Shown in pieces: positions 6,595 to 7,780 of a stretch of DNA of 7,780 nt (within the stretch, counting starts at the first letter, position 1; every line of letters begins with the position of its first letter). A program made the position numbers and the translations under genes. The notes under the pieces are model-generated. The model saw only the letters and a program-made list of their open reading frames with translations, did not search any database and had not been told where the DNA came from. The DNA is from Allobrachymonas sp. (GTDB taxonomy: Bacteria; Pseudomonadota; Gammaproteobacteria; Burkholderiales; Burkholderiaceae_C): assembly GCA_030538335.1 (NCBI GenBank), contig JAUNUE010000080.1, positions 1 through 7,780 on the forward strand. Direction: 5' to 3'.

Positions 6595-6633
6595 CAACAA
6601 CCATTTCCGCCTGTACGGAGGCAATGGTTGTTG
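6595..6633 (-). promoter_or_regulatory. Stem-loop downstream of oppA (attenuator or 3'-end protector)
   Basis: CAACAACCATT at 6595-6605 and AATGGTTGTTG at 6623-6633 are perfect 11-base inverted arms. Inside them GCCT (6609-6612) pairs with AGGC (6619-6622) around a six-base loop, leaving a three-base bulge. An alternative inner pairing TCCG/CGGA is also possible. The hairpin begins 47 bases past the oppA stop. No T-run follows on either strand, so it is not a canonical intrinsic terminator. In binding-protein operons, hairpins at this position typically protect the upstream mRNA or reduce downstream expression; that role is inferred here. Confidence 0.6.
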
Positions 6634-6680
6634 ACTCGCATGCATCTGACGATGGAATCAGGCAACGTTACGCGCCAGTA

Positions 6681-7780
6681 TCAATGCGCGGCCAGCGACA
6701 GGTCTTTGGTGCGGTAACGGTCCATCACGTTGTCAGAAGAAAAACCCTGCACCCAGCTTTTGACCATGCGGGTGCGCGTGTACTGCAACAGCGGAATGAC
6801 CGGATAGTCTTCCATCATCAGCTTATTGGCTTGCGAGAGCAGTTCCTTGCGCCTGGCGGGGTCGGTCGACTGGTTGCCCTCGTCGATCAGCTTTTGTGCT
6901 TCCTTGTTGCAGTAGCCGTGGTAGTTTTGGGCCGAGTTGCACTCCAGCAGCGTGAGGAAGGTGGAGGCATCGTTGTAATCAGCCAACCAGCCGTTGCGGG
7001 CGATCTGGTAGTCCATGTCTTCGCGCTTCTTGATCAGCACCTTGAACTCCATGGCCTCCATTTCTGTCTCCAGGCCGAGCTTGGTCTTCCATTCAGACTG
7101 GGCAAAAATTGCCATTTTCTTGTGGTATTCGCTGGTGTTGTAGGCAAACTTCATTTTGGTGCCGGGCTTTACGCCGGCTTCGGCCATCAGCTTTTTGGCT
7201 TCTTCCACGCGCTTTTCCATGGGCCACTGCACCCAATCGGGCTGAGCCGTGTCAGCGCCCGAAACACCGCGGGTGACGATGCTGTAAATGGGTTTCTGGT
7301 CGTCGGCGGTTACTTTTTCAGCCATCACGTCGCGGTCGATCACCATATTGAGCGCCTTGCGCATGCGCACGTCCTTGAACAGGGGATCTTTGTTGTTGAG
7401 GCTGTAGTAACGAATGCCGAGGTTGTCAGCTAGCAGGGTTTCTTTTGGATACTGTTGCGCCAAGCGCTTGTATTGACCAGCTGGTAGTTCGTGGGTAGCA
7501 TCAATTTCGCCTGATTCCCACATCTTGAGTTCAGCATCCTGGCCTTCCACAGCGGTGTAGGTGACTTTTTCAATCTTGACGTTGTCTGCGTCCCAATAAT
7601 TAGGCGATTTGGTCAGCACCACCTTGCTGTTGGGTGTCCATTCGGTCATGACATAAGCGCCATTGCCCACGATATTGCCGGGCTTGGTCCAGTCTTTGCC
7701 ATGCTTTTCGATAGTGGCTTTATGCAATGGGCCTACTTGCAGGTTGGTCAGAATGTCAAGAAAGAACGGTACTGGAAAAG
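6681..7780 (-). CDS. oppA: Periplasmic oligopeptide-binding protein OppA, C-terminal 365 residues (enters from right edge)
   Basis: This is the substrate-binding protein that delivers peptides to OppBCDF in the periplasm. The frame is open from the right edge to the TGA at 6681, giving 365 of roughly 540 residues. The signal peptide and N-terminal lobe lie outside. A TTG at 7727 is an ordinary internal leucine codon, not the start. Family features of SBP_bac_5 are clear: PGNIVGNGAYVMTEW, SPNYWDADNVKIEKVTY, FKDVRMRKALNMVIDRD, a EEAKKLMAEAG segment, YNTSEYHKK and GWLADYND. Aligning from memory to enterobacterial OppA, the peptide N-terminus anchor Asp419 corresponds to Asp267 (codon 6978-6980). 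His371, Arg404 and Arg413 correspond to His219, Arg252 and Arg261. This conservation supports peptides rather than nickel, haem or sugar as ligand. Trp397 and Cys417 are replaced by Phe245 and Leu265. It is the promoter-proximal gene visible in the opp operon. Confidence 0.95.
   Translation of the reverse strand, partial: FPVPFFLDILTNLQVGPLHKATIEKHGKDWTKPGNIVGNGAYVMTEWTPNSKVVLTKSPNYWDADNVKIEKVTYTAVEGQDAELKMWESGEIDATHELPAGQYKRLAQQYPKETLLADNLGIRYYSLNNKDPLFKDVRMRKALNMVIDRDVMAEKVTADDQKPIYSIVTRGVSGADTAQPDWVQWPMEKRVEEAKKLMAEAGVKPGTKMKFAYNTSEYHKKMAIFAQSEWKTKLGLETEMEAMEFKVLIKKREDMDYQIARNGWLADYNDASTFLTLLECNSAQNYHGYCNKEAQKLIDEGNQSTDPARRKELLSQANKLMMEDYPVIPLLQYTRTRMVKSWVQGFSSDNVMDRYRTKDLSLAAH

Larger units (their letters stand above)
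6467..6680 (-). other. oppA-oppB intercistronic region, 214 bases, no gene
   Basis: I see no coding sequence here that looks real. Reading in the direction of opp transcription, it contains a strong stem-loop (6633-6595), a tandem direct repeat (6529-6512) and a small inverted repeat close to the oppB start (6509-6486). A TATTCT hexamer on the minus strand (6560-6555) resembles a -10 box but lacks a convincing -35. The bases just before oppB are C-rich and give no ribosome binding site. The oppBCDF genes are therefore best explained as read through from oppA, with output limited by structure in this spacer. Confidence 0.6.

Noticed and set aside
6595..6633. Classical rho-independent terminator after oppA
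   Set aside because: There is a stable stem but no T-run after it on the minus strand (the following bases are GCCCATG) or on the plus strand (ACTCGCA).
6522..7433. A 303-codon plus-strand reading frame opposite oppA
   Set aside because: Antisense shadow of a well-supported binding-protein gene. It also covers the intercistronic hairpin and has no ribosome binding site or recognisable motif.
7725..7727. TTG as the start of oppA
   Set aside because: The frame stays open to the right edge and the residues before it (ending LTNLQVGPL) continue the binding-protein fold, so this is an internal codon of a truncated gene.

Overview
The window reads as an ordinary chromosomal segment of a GC-rich betaproteobacterium. 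It is most likely from the order Burkholderiales, family Comamonadaceae or a relative. That placement is inferred from recalled protein similarity and gene neighbourhood, not from a search. I see no rRNA, tRNA, CRISPR array, insertion sequence, phage gene or frameshifted gene. I found no undescribed multi-gene system.

Layout. Positions 1-858 (minus) hold the first 286 codons of hemA, glutamyl-tRNA reductase, which runs off the left edge. A 41-base divergent gap (859-899) separates it from a small unrecognised three-helix membrane protein on the plus strand (900-1238). A full-length two-domain chromate transporter gene, chrA, follows at 1293-2546 (plus). The rest of the window, 2557-7780 (minus), is an oligopeptide permease operon transcribed right to left. 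Its order is oppA (3' two thirds, entering from the right edge), oppB, oppC, oppD, oppF, the same as the enterobacterial oppABCDF operon. chrA and oppF converge with only 10 bases between their stop codons and no recognisable terminator.

How the genes work together. OppA would capture peptides in the periplasm. OppB and OppC form the inner-membrane channel, and OppD and OppF are the paired cytoplasmic ATPases. oppB to oppF are tightly packed (gaps of 13 and 22 bases, then a 4-base ATGA overlap). oppA is set apart from oppB by 214 bases containing a strong stem-loop. This suits a transcript in which the binding protein is made in excess of the membrane components. ChrA and HemA are functionally unrelated neighbours.

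The points most worth checking are: the intercistronic stem-loop between oppA and oppB; the four-cysteine C-terminal motif kept in both OppD and OppF; the peptide-pocket residues of OppA; the apparently leaderless hemA start; and the abutting chrA/oppF 3' ends. Several start codons were moved inward from the longest reading frame (oppC, oppD) to fit operon spacing and family length.
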